Part shown: positions 6,602-6,683 of the stretch, one piece after another
How the letters are laid out: every line of letters begins with the position of its first letter
Numbering within the stretch: the stretch's first letter is position 1
Source: Bacillota bacterium
GTDB taxonomy: Bacteria; Bacillota; Clostridia; Christensenellales; CAG-138
Assembly (NCBI GenBank): GCA_023435855.1
Contig: JAEZLG010000034.1
Coordinates: forward strand, 1-6,683
Length of the DNA: 6,683 bases
Direction: 5' to 3'
Position numbers and translations under genes: made by a program
The notes under the pieces: model-generated
Databases searched by the model: none
What the model was told of the DNA's origin: nothing
The model's input: only the letters and a program-made list of their open reading frames with translations

Positions 6602-6683
6602 TGCTTTCTACTTCCCCCTCCTCCTCAAACTGTACGTTGTGCGCCGATAGGTACATACGCATTCGATGTACCGCCTGCTCATT
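6594..6683 (-). CDS. metN: C-terminus of MetN-type ATPase (partial)
   Basis: The minus-strand frame entering from the right edge is open for 29 codons and ends with TAG at 6596-6594. The visible residues are NEQAVHRMRMYLSAHNV followed by an acidic tail (QFEEEGEVESND). The helix 'Q-A-V-H-R-M-R-M-Y-L' followed by a short strand fits the end of the regulatory NIL domain at the C-terminus of MetN. The identification rests mainly on the position directly upstream of metI with an 8-nt overlap (ATGACTAG), since metN-metI-metQ is the standard order. The glutamate run is encoded by the GAG-rich DNA that also supplies the metI ribosome site. The ATPase domain, promoter and any S-box riboswitch would lie beyond the window. 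Confidence 0.72.
   Translation of the reverse strand, partial: NEQAVHRMRMYLSAHNVQFEEEGEVESND

Overview
The window looks like a chromosomal segment of a mid-GC Bacillota, most likely a clostridial-type organism. The reasons are strong GGAGG-type ribosome sites, a TTG start, a lipobox on the binding protein, rho-independent terminators and the particular gene families. Genus cannot be read from the sequence. The coding DNA is of roughly balanced composition, but bases 61-240 are only about 27% G+C by hand count.

Left part (1-4360). A minus-strand gene starts at base 46 and runs off the left edge. Only 15 residues are visible, and they resemble the start of a RecF/SbcC-like AAA ATPase. An AT-rich intergenic stretch follows. 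Next comes a plus-strand operon: a MarR-family repressor (366-812), then two half-transporter genes (815-2551 and 2526-4295) that together make a heterodimeric multidrug-type ABC exporter. The first subunit has a degenerate ATP site (Asp for the catalytic Glu, Gln for the switch His) and a perfect LSGGQ. The second has intact catalytic residues but an altered signature (ISQGQ). This is the reciprocal pattern expected of an asymmetric exporter with one hydrolytic and one non-hydrolytic site. The operon promoter is near consensus (TTGACA, 17 bp, extended -10 TGC-TATGCT). It overlaps a 9-bp inverted repeat, which abuts a perfect 20-bp palindrome at the expected transcription start; this arrangement suits MarR autorepression with induction by an exported compound. 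A hairpin terminator closes the operon.

Right part (4379-6683). Everything is on the minus strand. From the right edge leftwards are the last 29 codons of metN (ATPase), metI (permease) and metQ (substrate-binding lipoprotein), forming a methionine ABC importer operon that ends in a GNRA-loop terminator. Beyond it lies a stand-alone LURP-one-related (LOR/DUF567, YxjI-like) gene that converges on the exporter operon.

No RNA gene, mobile element, CRISPR array or clearly new system is visible. The most interesting points are the operator/promoter architecture of the exporter operon, the reciprocal motif degeneracy of its subunits, and the truncated divergent gene at the left edge.
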